NCBI GenBank assembly: GCA_945861785.1
Contig: CAMAWD010000070.1
Span: forward strand, 1 to 34,680
Direction: 5' to 3'
Length of the DNA stretch: 34,680 nucleotides
From: Rhodoferax sp. OV413
GTDB lineage: Bacteria; Pseudomonadota; Gammaproteobacteria; Burkholderiales; Burkholderiaceae_C
A program made the position numbers and the translations under genes. The notes below the pieces were generated by a model, which did no database searches, had not been told where the DNA came from, and was given only the letters and a program-made list of their open reading frames with translations. Position 1 is the first letter of the stretch; the number at the start of each line of letters is the position of its first letter. Shown here piece after piece: positions 14,127-22,011 of this stretch.

Positions 14127-14327
14127 CGCGTCGGCCTGACCGACTCCGGTTACTTCCGCCATCGCGGCATCCCGACGGTGGTGTACGGGCCGACGGCCTA
14201 CAACATGGGTGGCGTGGATGAATACGTCGAAGTCAGCGAGCTCAGACAGGTGTTCGATGTTCATCTGGCCGTGCTGAGGGAGTGTCTCCTGCGTGGCGCC
14301 GACGAAGCAGGTGCCCGGCCCAGCTGA
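14127..14327 (+). pseudogene. C-terminal remnant of an M20-family (ArgE/DapE-like) peptidase
   Basis: The frame reads GLTDSGYFRHRGIPTVVYGP, TAYNMGGVDEYVEVSELRQV and FDVHLAVLRECL, then stops at 14327. This is the last catalytic-domain segment of M20 metallo-deacylases, where GP-x-NMGGVDEYV carries a conserved part of the second metal region. The lid domain and the first HxD metal motif are missing, and the opposite-strand esterase begins only about 60 bases upstream. The gene has therefore lost its 5' end by rearrangement. Confidence 0.7.
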
Positions 14328-14406
14328 CGCAGCCACTCGGCACCCTGGCTGTGCAGAGAGCCGGGATCCTGCAACGGCCGTTTCTGAAAACCGGCACACT
14401 TGCGGC

Positions 14407-14871
14407 ATGAACGAACAGACCACCACACTGGCATGGATCGCGCGCGCCCTGGCCGCCAGCCGGCTTGCCGTCCTGGCCACCGAGGGCGCCGGGCAACCAC
14501 ATGCCAGCCTGGTGGCGGTCACTCCGGTCGGGCTGCCTCGGGAACTGGTGTTCGCCACCTACCGCAACACGCGCAAGTACGGCAACCTGCTGGCCAACGC
14601 ACGGGTCGCGGTACTGATGCACTGCACGGATACGGACCTGAATGGGCTGCAGGACGCCATCGTGCTGACCGCCACCGGCGATGCGATCGAGGCCGAAGGT
14701 GCGCGACGCGAGGCCTTGGCTGGCCTGCATTTGCAGCGGCACCCTGACCTGGCCGGTTTCCTCGGCTCGCCAGACTGCGCAGTGTTCTGCGTGGCCGTCG
14801 AGAGTTACCAGCTCGTGCGTGGCATCGACGACGTCGGATCCTGGTCGCTGGCGCAACTCGGCGTGTCCTGA
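14407..14871 (+). CDS. Pyridoxamine 5'-phosphate oxidase-fold (split-barrel flavin) protein
   Basis: A 154-residue split-barrel protein. TTTLAWIARALAASRLAVLA, ATEGAGQPHASLVAV and FATYRNTRKYGNLLANARVA follow the PPOX-family pattern: a first strand, the T-x-G-x-PH-x-S strand, and the R-x-T-x-K-x2-NL loop that binds the flavin phosphate in related proteins. The specific role (F420/FMN oxidoreductase, heme-related, or stress protein) cannot be told from sequence. No partner gene is evident: it follows the M20 remnant and precedes a repeat-rich gap. The start at 14407 matches the family N-terminus. Confidence 0.75.
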   Translation: MNEQTTTLAWIARALAASRLAVLATEGAGQPHASLVAVTPVGLPRELVFATYRNTRKYGNLLANARVAVLMHCTDTDLNGLQDAIVLTATGDAIEAEGARREALAGLHLQRHPDLAGFLGSPDCAVFCVAVESYQLVRGIDDVGSWSLAQLGVS

Positions 14872-14890
14872 CCCGCCTATTGCGCATTCC

Positions 14891-15093
14891 AAAAATCATG
14901 ACAGGTTCGGTTTGGGGCGCACTGGCTGGGCTTGCGGCCATTTGTCAGGGGCAGGGGCGGTGTTGGCGAGCCGAGAGGACCGGCCAGTTGCCGCCGCTCG
15001 TGTCCCCCGCCCTTCGGGCTCCTCCTTAACCTCGCCGCGACAACTGTCCGGTCCTCCCACACCACGCCGCATGGTTCCGGGTTGTCATGATTT
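14891..15093. repeat. Palindromic stem-loop repeat element, copy 1 (in gap 14872-15204)
   Basis: Twenty-base arms with two mismatches (14975-14994 and 15037-15056; GAGGACCGGCCAGTTGCCGC on the left) enclose a loop with a nested mini-hairpin GCCC-TTC-GGGC. An outer inverted pair AAATCATGACA / TGTCATGATTT (14893-14903 and 15083-15093) frames the whole. The loop sequence is shared with a second element at 26097-26184. No gene is recognisable in the 333-base gap. It looks like a dispersed non-coding repeat of REP or MITE type. Confidence 0.6.
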
Positions 15094-15204
15094 CGGGATA
15101 GATCAACACGCCGGGGCCGGACGCTCTGCCTGCCAGGCACGCAACTTGCCGGGTTGGTTCACCGCGCAGTGCGGTGGTGTTTGCCCTGCCAGGGGCCCGA
15201 AGGC

Positions 15205-16062
15205 TCACGGCCCGACTGGCCGCTCGCCCGCCACTGTCGTGCGGTGCAGCAGCCGCCGGCTTCCGTCGTAGTCGTTCAGTGCCATGTGCAGCAGGCAGCG
15301 GTTGTCCCAGATCGCCAGCGTCCCTGGCGCCCAGCGCAGCCGGCAGCTGAATTCGGCGCGCGTGGCGTGCTGGAACAAGAACTGCAGCAGCGGGCGCGAT
15401 TCCTCCTCGCTCATGCCCTCAAAACGCTGGCTGTACACCGGGTTCACGAACAGCGCCTTGCGCCCGGTGACGGGGTGCACCCGGACCACCGGATGCAGGA
15501 CCTCGCGGTCGGCCGAGGGGTCGTTGCGCGCCATGCCGATGGAGCGGCTCACGGCTGTGCTGGGCGCCGGGCCCCGCGTGCCGTGCGGCCAGGCAGTCTG
15601 TATGGCCCGCAAAGGGTCGAGCAGCCGCTGCATGCCGGGAGACAGGGCCTCGTAGGCCGCGTACTGGCTGGCCCACAGGGTGTCGCCACCGAGCGCCGGC
15701 AGTTCCAGTGCATACAACAGCGTGTAACTTGGCGGCTCGTCCAGAAAAGAAAAATCCGAATGCCAGGTACCGCCGAAGGTGCTGATCTTGCGCTCGTCGG
15801 CCTCCTTGAGCACGGCGATGATGTCGGGGTGGGCATCCAGGTGCCGGATGTAGGGCACCCGCAGGACTTGCCCGAAACGGCGTGTCAGTTCTACCTGTTG
15901 CGCGGGGCTCAGGTGCTGGTCGAGACAGAACACCACGGCGTGCTGCGCCAGCGCGTCGCGCAGTTGCGCCATGGTGGATTCGGACGGGTCCGCAAGGTCG
16001 ATGCCGACGACTTCGGCCCCACAGGCGGGTGCCAGTGGCCGGATGGAGGGGTGCTGGGTCAT
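15205..16062 (-). CDS. TauD/TfdA-family Fe(II)/2-oxoglutarate dioxygenase
   Basis: A 285-residue non-heme iron dioxygenase, which would hydroxylate an organic substrate (often a sulfonate such as taurine, or an aryloxyalkanoate) using 2-oxoglutarate and oxygen. The iron ligands are visible: His101 and Asp103 in GGTWHSDFSF and His273 in RRLLHRTTVAGERP, with the nearby Arg274 and the WDNR segment seen in TauD. N-terminus GAEVVGIDLADP and length fit the family. The substrate cannot be given; no sulfonate transporter is adjacent. A weak AGGCGG site precedes the ATG. Confidence 0.92.
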   Translation of the reverse strand: MTQHPSIRPLAPACGAEVVGIDLADPSESTMAQLRDALAQHAVVFCLDQHLSPAQQVELTRRFGQVLRVPYIRHLDAHPDIIAVLKEADERKISTFGGTWHSDFSFLDEPPSYTLLYALELPALGGDTLWASQYAAYEALSPGMQRLLDPLRAIQTAWPHGTRGPAPSTAVSRSIGMARNDPSADREVLHPVVRVHPVTGRKALFVNPVYSQRFEGMSEEESRPLLQFLFQHATRAEFSCRLRWAPGTLAIWDNRCLLHMALNDYDGSRRLLHRTTVAGERPVGP

Positions 16063-16142
16063 GGTGCGATGCTACCGCCTTGTGCCTGGCCCTTGCCAAT
16101 GCCCTGCCGCAGCGCTGCCGACGGCATCGGTTGGAAGGCTGG

Positions 16143-17072
16143 TCAGCCCCTATTGCGGATCACCGAGCCTTCGCGCGCTGCCGCGCCGACGCGCACAAGG
16201 TCGGCGACCAGCGCTTCGATCCACGAGGAGAATTCCGGGGCTTCGGTCTGGCGGCTGAACATCACCGCGAAATAGGGCGTGGCGTGGGCCCAAGCCTGGA
16301 GGCTCGCAAGCTCTTGCTGCTGGACCTCCAGCAACCTGAACTTCAACAGCACCTTGGCAGCGTGCCGGGTGTGTTTTGCCGGATGGGTGACAAAACCCTC
16401 CAGGCGGTCACGGGCCACACGGATCGCCCTGGCTATATCGGTGAACACCGGGCCGTGCCCCGGTACCACGATGGCAGGGGCCAGCGCCTCGATCAGGTCG
16501 ATGGTTTCGCCCACCGCTGCGAAAGCGTGTTCGCCTTCGAGTTCCGGAAAAACCACGCCGAAGCCCTTTTCCCACAAGGCGTCGGCCGAAATCAGAATGC
16601 GCTCAGCGGCCTCGAACAGGACCACCGAGTGGGTGTCGTGGCCTGGCGCAGCATGGACTTGCCACCAGCGGTTGCCAAGCTGGATCTCCGTGTCTGGAAC
16701 CAGTACGGCGTCAAAACGGAACTGCGGACAGCTTTGTCCGGTGGGCGTATAGGTGAGCGCCACAGGGTCCCACACCTTGACATGCCGGGCAAGGCCGGGC
16801 GGGATCAGGGTCTGGAGCGCCGGGTAGGCGGCTTGCAATGTGGCGTTGCCGCCGCAATGGTCGCTGTGCAAGTGGGTGTTGACGAGCCGGTCGAGCGGGC
16901 GGTCGCCCAGTGCCGCGCGCACCAGCGCCAGTGTCTGCGGCGCGTGGCTGCCATAACCGCTGTCGACGAGCGCGGTCGCCTGGTCGCCGCACAGCAGGAT
17001 GTTGTTGGACGACAACCAGCCGCGCTCGAAAACAGTGATGTCGGTGGGCAGCGGGTGTGGATTCGGTGTCAC
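16143..17072 (-). CDS. Metallo-beta-lactamase-fold hydrolase
   Basis: A 309-residue MBL-fold protein. The first metal motif is NTHLHSDHCGG (His67, His69, Asp71, His72). Later metal ligands appear in HAAPGHDTHSVVLF and the PGHGPVFTD segment. The extended C-terminal helices are common in glyoxalase II-like and quinone- or thioester-hydrolase-like branches. The reaction cannot be narrowed further. There is no signal peptide, so it is probably cytoplasmic. It lies 80 bases upstream of the dioxygenase gene on the same strand and could be co-transcribed. Confidence 0.88.
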   Translation of the reverse strand: MTPNPHPLPTDITVFERGWLSSNNILLCGDQATALVDSGYGSHAPQTLALVRAALGDRPLDRLVNTHLHSDHCGGNATLQAAYPALQTLIPPGLARHVKVWDPVALTYTPTGQSCPQFRFDAVLVPDTEIQLGNRWWQVHAAPGHDTHSVVLFEAAERILISADALWEKGFGVVFPELEGEHAFAAVGETIDLIEALAPAIVVPGHGPVFTDIARAIRVARDRLEGFVTHPAKHTRHAAKVLLKFRLLEVQQQELASLQAWAHATPYFAVMFSRQTEAPEFSSWIEALVADLVRVGAAAREGSVIRNRG

Positions 17073-17106
17073 CGGACAAGTATCGCAGCGCGGCTGCGCC
17101 CACGCA

Positions 17107-17391
17107 TCAGGCCCTTTTCAGGCACTCGCCCATGAATGCCTTGCGTTCGGCGCCTTTCTTTTCGCTGGCCTCGGCGCTGCAGGCCTTCACCTTGCCCTGC
17201 TGAACATCGCTCTTGCCGGCGCTCAGGCAGGTTTTCATGAACCCCTTGCGCTCGTCACCGGTCTTGCCGGTAGCCTCCTTGTTGCACATGGCCATCTTGT
17301 TTTGCTGGGGTGACTTGGCTTTTTCTTCTGCCAGGGCTGGCCCGGATGCCAGAAACATGCCAATGGTCAATATTGAAAGCAGCTTTTTCAT
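17107..17391 (-). CDS. PsiF-repeat periplasmic protein
   Basis: A 94-residue exported protein. MKKLLSILTIGMFLASGPAL then AEE is a typical Sec signal peptide. The mature part has two copies of the PsiF repeat, with CNKEATGKTGDERKGFMKTC and CSAEASEKKGAERKAFMGEC. Each copy has a pair of cysteines that probably form disulfides in the periplasm. E. coli PsiF is phosphate-starvation-induced but of unknown function; no Pho box was found here. A Shine-Dalgarno (AAGGAG) lies seven bases upstream. Confidence 0.9.
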   Translation of the reverse strand: MKKLLSILTIGMFLASGPALAEEKAKSPQQNKMAMCNKEATGKTGDERKGFMKTCLSAGKSDVQQGKVKACSAEASEKKGAERKAFMGECLKRA

Positions 17392-17580
17392 GGAAACTCC
17401 TTGGATTGATGGTGAAAATCAGGAGCCGGTATTCGAACTCCTGTGCCCGGCGGGTTGTCGTGTCTTGTGGCAGCCGGCGCCCCAAGACTGACTGCAACCA
17501 TGCCGGCGAAGCCATGGTATGGAACGCGGGGCGCTGTGTATTCCCCCAATTGGGTGATGCGTGCGCCTGGGCAATGCTGT

Positions 17581-18191
17581 CTGCAGTTGGGCGAGGCTGC
17601 ACAGCGCATCCGGCAATGCGTGCGCGACTCCGACAGCGTGGCGCGAATGGGGGTGACGAGTTCACGCTGGTGCTGTCCGAGTTGCACGACGGCCAACGTC
17701 TGGAACGCATCCTGCAGAACCTGCTCGACGCGATGTCGTCGTTGTTCCAGCTTGGCAATGAACAGGTCTGTGTGTCGGCGAGTATCGGCATCACCATGTA
17801 CCCCGGGGACGCCACGCAGGTCGAAAGCCTGTTCAAGAACGCCGACCAGGCGCTGTACGTGGCCAAGGGCTCGGGGCGCAACCGCTTCAGCTTTTTCACG
17901 CCGGCCCTGCAACAGGCCGCCCAGAACCGCGTGCGCCTGGCCAGCAGCGCCGCCGTCACCGACCAACTGCTGCAGTTGCGCGACGCCGGTATCCAGGTCT
18001 CCCTGGATGATTTCGGCACCGGCTACTCGTCGATGACCTGCCTGCAGCGTTTTGACATCGACTACATCAAGATGGCTGCCGCCAGCTGCGATTTCGGGCA
18101 GGGCTACCTGTTTGCGCGGCCGATGCCGGCGCGCGATTTCGATGTGTTCATGGGTTCCGTGCCGGCAGGTTTGCCGGGCAAACCCGCGTAG
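17581..18191 (+). pseudogene. Degenerate GGDEF-EAL cyclic-di-GMP protein
   Basis: Pieces of a diguanylate cyclase/phosphodiesterase. One frame gives LGEAAQRIRQCVRDSDSVAR up to MG at 17652; the next frame continues GGDEFTLVLSELHDG. The shift sits in a G-run (17649-17653) that is one base short. After the GGDEF domain (VSASIGITMYPGDATQVESL, NADQALYVAKGSGRNRF) the EAL part is present only as VSLDDFGTGYSS and GQGYLFARPMPARDFD. The EAL motif and most of the barrel were removed by deletions that keep frame. It has no usable start and should be inactive. Confidence 0.85.
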
Positions 18192-18262
18192 ACGGGCGCC
18201 GATTGTGCACGCGAAACCGTGGCGGACTGAAAGCCCTTTCGTTCGTTGTTAAACTGGTTTTC

Positions 18263-18607
18263 ATGATCGACGACACGTTTGAACTCTACGACCTGCGGGT
18301 GGAAGTTGTCGCCCCCGATGGCGCCCGCAACCTGTGCAATGCGCGTGCCGGCGACTGGTTCGAGGTGCGCGGCGAGATGCTGCATTTCCCGCCGGGGCAG
18401 GGGTTCTCGCTGTATTCCCTGGCCGCACTGCTGCCGCTGCTGCCCGCCAAGCAACGCGCCACCGATCCGAACGACTGGATGAGCACCGACGCCGAGGTGG
18501 CCTGCCCCGACCCGCATTGCCCGACGCGTTTTCGCATCACGCGGCTGGGCAAAAGGGTGTTCCGCCACGGCGACACCACGGCAGTACCGCTGCCGGATCT
18601 TCCATGA
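18263..18607 (+). CDS. TIGR04076-like small protein
   Basis: A 114-residue protein that fits the TIGR04076 family of small proteins of unknown function. YDLRVEVVAPDGARNLCNAR, GDWFEVRGEMLHFPPGQGF and LYSLAALLPLLPAKQR correspond to the family's conserved strand-loop-helix, followed by a Cys-containing VACPDPHCPTRFRITRLG strand. Four cysteines, two of them in CPDPHC, could bind metal. It overlaps the aldo/keto reductase gene by four bases (ATGA at 18604-18607), so the two are translationally coupled and probably act together. Start 18263 gives the expected N-terminus. Confidence 0.75.
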   Translation: MIDDTFELYDLRVEVVAPDGARNLCNARAGDWFEVRGEMLHFPPGQGFSLYSLAALLPLLPAKQRATDPNDWMSTDAEVACPDPHCPTRFRITRLGKRVFRHGDTTAVPLPDLP

Positions 18608-19647
18608 GCGGCAGCGTGCCAACCGTCGAGTTGGCGCCTGGTTACCGCATTCCACGCACCATCCGCGGCGGCTGGCAGTTGTCGGGCGACCATGGCGCGG
18701 TCGACCGCGAGCGCGCCTTGTCCGACATGTCGAAATTCGTCGACCACGGCCTCGACACCATGGACTGCGCCGACATCTACACCGGTGTCGAAGACATGTA
18801 CGGCGAGTTCAACGCCCGCCGTGCCGCGCAGGGGCTGGCCGGCCTGCAGGTGCACACCAAGTTCGTGCCGGACTACGGCGACCTGGCCCGTGTCGATGCG
18901 CCGTATGTGCGGCGCATCGTCACGCGCTCGCTGCAGCGCCTGCGCACCGAGCGGCTCGATCTGGTGCAGTTCCACTGGTGGGATTACCAGGTTGCGGGCT
19001 GGACCGAGGCGGCGCAAGCCCTCGAAGCGCTGCGCAAGGAAGGCCTCATTGCCAATATCGGCGGTACCAATTTCGACAGCCCGCACACCGCGGCGATGCT
19101 GGATGCCGGCGTGCCATTGGTAAGCATGCAAGTGCAGTATTCGCTGCTCGACCGGCGTCCGCAGGCAGCGCTGGCAGAACTGTGCGCGCGCCGGGGTATA
19201 CAGCTGCTGTGTTACGGCACCCTGGCCGGAGGGTTTTTTTCCGAGTACTGGCTCGCACAGGACGAGCCGCTTGCCGGCATCACCAACCGTTCGCTGGTCA
19301 AGTACAAACTGGTCATCGACGAATTCGGCGGCTGGGCCGCATTCCAGGCGCTGCTGCGCACGCTCAAGAAAATCGGCGAGCGGCACGGGGTGTCGATTGC
19401 AACTGTGGCAACGCGCTGGGTGCTGGAGCAGCCGGCCGTGGCCGCAGCAATCGTCGGGGCGCGTTATGCCGACCGGATCGGCGACACGCTGGCGGTGTTC
19501 AAGCTGCAACTCGACCCGGAAGACCATGCCGCGATTGGCGCCATCCTTGCGGCGCACCCGGGCCCGGGTGGTGACACCTACGCTCTCGAGCGCGACAAGA
19601 CCGGCCCGCACGGCCGGATCATGAAGTACGACCTCAACAAGACCTGA
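18604..19647 (+). CDS. Aldo/keto reductase
   Basis: A 347-residue NAD(P)H-dependent oxidoreductase with the TIM-barrel AKR fold. The catalytic tetrad is complete: Asp54 and Tyr59 in DTMDCADIYT, Lys86 in VHTKFVPD and His124 in VQFHWWDY. The cofactor region appears as CYGTLAGGFF and the C-terminal VGARYADRIGDTL. The HWWDY motif and long C-terminus place it in the branch often annotated simply as aldo/keto reductase; the carbonyl substrate is unknown. It is coupled by ATGA overlap to the TIGR04076-like gene. No terminator is visible after it. Confidence 0.92.
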   Translation: MSGSVPTVELAPGYRIPRTIRGGWQLSGDHGAVDRERALSDMSKFVDHGLDTMDCADIYTGVEDMYGEFNARRAAQGLAGLQVHTKFVPDYGDLARVDAPYVRRIVTRSLQRLRTERLDLVQFHWWDYQVAGWTEAAQALEALRKEGLIANIGGTNFDSPHTAAMLDAGVPLVSMQVQYSLLDRRPQAALAELCARRGIQLLCYGTLAGGFFSEYWLAQDEPLAGITNRSLVKYKLVIDEFGGWAAFQALLRTLKKIGERHGVSIATVATRWVLEQPAVAAAIVGARYADRIGDTLAVFKLQLDPEDHAAIGAILAAHPGPGGDTYALERDKTGPHGRIMKYDLNKT

Positions 19648-19891
19648 TTTCAACCCAACCGGGGCAAGCTGACCGTGCGTTGTTGACTTTCTGCAGCCGC
19701 CCTCGCCACGGCCTACCCTGGCATGAGCGGCGGTGTGCAGTTCGACCGCAACGGCGCCAACGCCACGCACGGCACCGGCAGCTGATCGACCGGGACGACG
19801 CCGCAGCCCAGGCCACCTGCATCCTGTACAAGATCGAGGCGCAAGCGGTGACGGCGCGGGTTTGACCTGGCTGCGTCGGAGGGCAAACTGG

Positions 19892-20665
19892 TCAGCGCCT
19901 GTCCTGAGTCTCGATCAACCAGTCTGAGCACGCCTTTGCGGCTTCCACCGGCCAGTCGACACGGATGATGGTGTCGCCGCGCTGGATTTCGACGTGGATG
20001 CAGCGGCCACCGGGCCCTGCAGTCGATGCGCGGCCGAGCAGGCGCGTCCACCAGGTGCCCGTGGTTTGCGCAGGTGCCTCCGGCAGGCCTTGGATGTGCA
20101 AGTGGCGTGTTGAAGTTGCGGGAGCGGTGTCTGGCGCTGTCACGCGCATCATGGCAGTTGGCGCACCCAAAGCGGCTGCTTCCAGCGCTGGCGCAGGCGC
20201 GGCTGCCGTCGCGGGAGCCTCGGGCGCCAGCCGGGCCGCCAGGTTGCGCGCGAACTCGTCCCACATCCGGTCGGCCTTGGTTTTCATCACGCTCAGGCCA
20301 AAGGTGCCCAGGCGGCCCATCACGTCCACCTGCACCTTCATGCGCAGTTCGGTTTGACCGTCCGGCAGCGCGTTCAGGAAGATTTCGCTTTGCTGCTTGA
20401 GCGAACTGGCCACCGACGTGTCTTCGCCCGTGCCTTCGGTGCGCAGGTAGTGCGGTGCCCGGCGCTCGACGATGCGGGTCTTGAGCTTGAACTTGGCGCT
20501 GATGAAACTGATCTTTACCTGCATCAGCGCGACGTATTCGTCCTCGCTGAGCACCTCGATCGATTGCATGCCCGGCACGCAGCCGCCCATCACATGCGGG
20601 TCAAGCAGCATGGACCAGACCTGCGCCGCCGGTGCGGCGACGGTCAGTGTTTTTTCAATGTCCAT
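19892..20665 (-). CDS. CoxG-like SRPBCC-domain protein with C-terminal extension
   Basis: A 257-residue protein. Residues 1-150 are a CoxG/SRPBCC domain: EKTLTVAAPAAQVWSMLLDP, GCVPGMQSIEVLSEDEYVAL, then the long last helix ADRMWDEFARNLAARL. A low-complexity Ala/Pro linker follows, then about 55 residues ending DTIIRVDWPVEAAKACSDWL that most CoxG proteins lack. CoxG proteins accompany molybdenum hydroxylases and are thought to help maturation or membrane attachment. Its start overlaps the small-subunit gene by 11 bases; it is the last gene of the operon. Confidence 0.85.
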   Translation of the reverse strand: MDIEKTLTVAAPAAQVWSMLLDPHVMGGCVPGMQSIEVLSEDEYVALMQVKISFISAKFKLKTRIVERRAPHYLRTEGTGEDTSVASSLKQQSEIFLNALPDGQTELRMKVQVDVMGRLGTFGLSVMKTKADRMWDEFARNLAARLAPEAPATAAAPAPALEAAALGAPTAMMRVTAPDTAPATSTRHLHIQGLPEAPAQTTGTWWTRLLGRASTAGPGGRCIHVEIQRGDTIIRVDWPVEAAKACSDWLIETQDRR

Positions 20666-21134
20666 GCATCTTCTCCGCGGCGTCCAGCACCGAATCCACG
20701 ATCTGTGTATACCCGGTGCAGCGGCACAGGTTGCCGCTCAGGCCGGTACGCACCTCGTCGCGGGTCGGGCGAGGGTTGTCGGCCAGCAGGGCGCAGGCGG
20801 TCATGATGAAACCCGGTGTGCAGTAGCCGCATTGCAGGCCACCGCATTGAATGAAACTCTCCTGAAGCGGATGCATCTTGCCGCCTTCCCCCTGCAGCCC
20901 TTCGATGGTGGTGACGTTGCGCCCCTGCGCCTGCACCGCCAGCGACAGGCAGGATTTGACCACCACGCCGTCGACCAGCACCGAGCAGGCGCCGCAGGTG
21001 CCGGTCTCGCAGCCGCGTTTGGTTCCGGTGAGGTTCAGGTCGTCGCGCAGGAAGTCGCTGAGCATGCGGCGCGCAGGCACTTCCGCGCTGTGCGTTTCAC
21101 CGTTGACCTCGATGTTGATCAGATGTTTGCCCAT
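20655..21134 (-). CDS. Molybdenum hydroxylase small subunit, two [2Fe-2S] clusters
   Basis: A 159-residue iron-sulfur subunit of the xanthine oxidase family. The plant-ferredoxin-like cluster is bound by Cys42, Cys47, Cys50 and Cys62 (GTKRGCETGTCGACSV and KSC). The second cluster uses Cys102, Cys105, Cys137 and Cys139 (QCGYCTPGF and GNLCRCTGY). It passes electrons from the molybdenum site to FAD in the medium subunit. The start at 21134 has AAGGAG seven bases upstream and lies 10 bases after the medium-subunit gene. Confidence 0.95.
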   Translation of the reverse strand: MGKHLINIEVNGETHSAEVPARRMLSDFLRDDLNLTGTKRGCETGTCGACSVLVDGVVVKSCLSLAVQAQGRNVTTIEGLQGEGGKMHPLQESFIQCGGLQCGYCTPGFIMTACALLADNPRPTRDEVRTGLSGNLCRCTGYTQIVDSVLDAAEKMHGH

Positions 21135-21144
21135 GGGCGACTCC

Positions 21145-22011
21145 TTATTGCTGGGCCAGCCCGAACAGGGCGGCAATGCTGCGTTGCACGGTCACACCCA
21201 CCATGGCGCGGCGGTAATCGGCGCTGCCGCGCTGGTCGGACAACGTGTCGATGTCGGCGGCCACCATCGCCGCTGCTTCGGCTGCCACCGCCAGCGTGAC
21301 CAGCCGCCCTTCGAGCAACTGTTCGGCCCGGGTGGCACGTGTCGGGATCGCTGTGGATGCGCCGGTAACCAGGCGCACCGCATGGCCACGACCTGCGTCC
21401 AGGTGCAGTGCCAGCGCCACGTTGACCAGTGGGCGGTGCTCGGCGGCAGTGCGCAGAAAGCGGGCGTAGTGGCCTGCACTGCCCGGCAGGGGCGGCGGGA
21501 CGCGGATCTCGCGCAGCAGTTCGTCGCTCTGCAAGGCAGTCTGGTAGTAGTCGACCAGGAATTCCTGCATCGACAACACCCGTTCGCCGTGCGCGCCGGC
21601 CAGCACCACGCGCGCATCGAGCGCCATCAGGCAGCCGGGTGGGTCGGTGGCAGGGTCGGCGTAACACAGGTTGCCGCCAAGCGTTCCCTGGTTGCGGACC
21701 TGCGGGTTGGCCAGTCGCCCCGCCATGCTGGCAAGCATCGGGTAGTGCTGCTGCACCACCGCCGATCGCGCTACATCGCAATGCCGCGACAACGCACCGA
21801 TACGCAAGCCCTGCACCGGGTCGAAGTCGATGCCGCGCAACGCGTCGAGCCGCGCCAGCGACACGATATGCGTCGGTGAGAGCATGCGTTGGCGCATGGC
21901 CAGCATCAGCGCGGTGCCGCCGGCCATGGCACGGCAGTCGTCGCCCAGGTCAGACAGCATGCGGCAGGCCTCCGCCACCGTGGGCGGCTCCAGGAAGTCG
22001 AAGTCACGCAT
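21145..22011 (-). CDS. Molybdenum hydroxylase medium subunit, FAD-binding
   Basis: A 288-residue FAD subunit (CoxM/CutM type). The FAD-binding motifs are AGGTALMLAMRQRM at about residues 29-42 and TLGGNLCYADPATDPP near residue 115. The C-terminal CO-dehydrogenase-flavoprotein domain follows with ARFLRTAAEHRPLVNVAL. The length is normal. It overlaps the large-subunit gene by eight bases and is followed directly by the small-subunit gene. Confidence 0.95.
   Translation of the reverse strand: MRDFDFLEPPTVAEACRMLSDLGDDCRAMAGGTALMLAMRQRMLSPTHIVSLARLDALRGIDFDPVQGLRIGALSRHCDVARSAVVQQHYPMLASMAGRLANPQVRNQGTLGGNLCYADPATDPPGCLMALDARVVLAGAHGERVLSMQEFLVDYYQTALQSDELLREIRVPPPLPGSAGHYARFLRTAAEHRPLVNVALALHLDAGRGHAVRLVTGASTAIPTRATRAEQLLEGRLVTLAVAAEAAAMVAADIDTLSDQRGSADYRRAMVGVTVQRSIAALFGLAQQ

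Noticed and set aside
18168-18184. Hairpin GGTTTGC-CGG-GCAAACC at the end of the GGDEF-EAL remnant as a terminator
   Set aside because: No T-run follows. A related 15-base string also occurs within imuB (near 5803), so it may be a short palindromic motif of this genome rather than a terminator.
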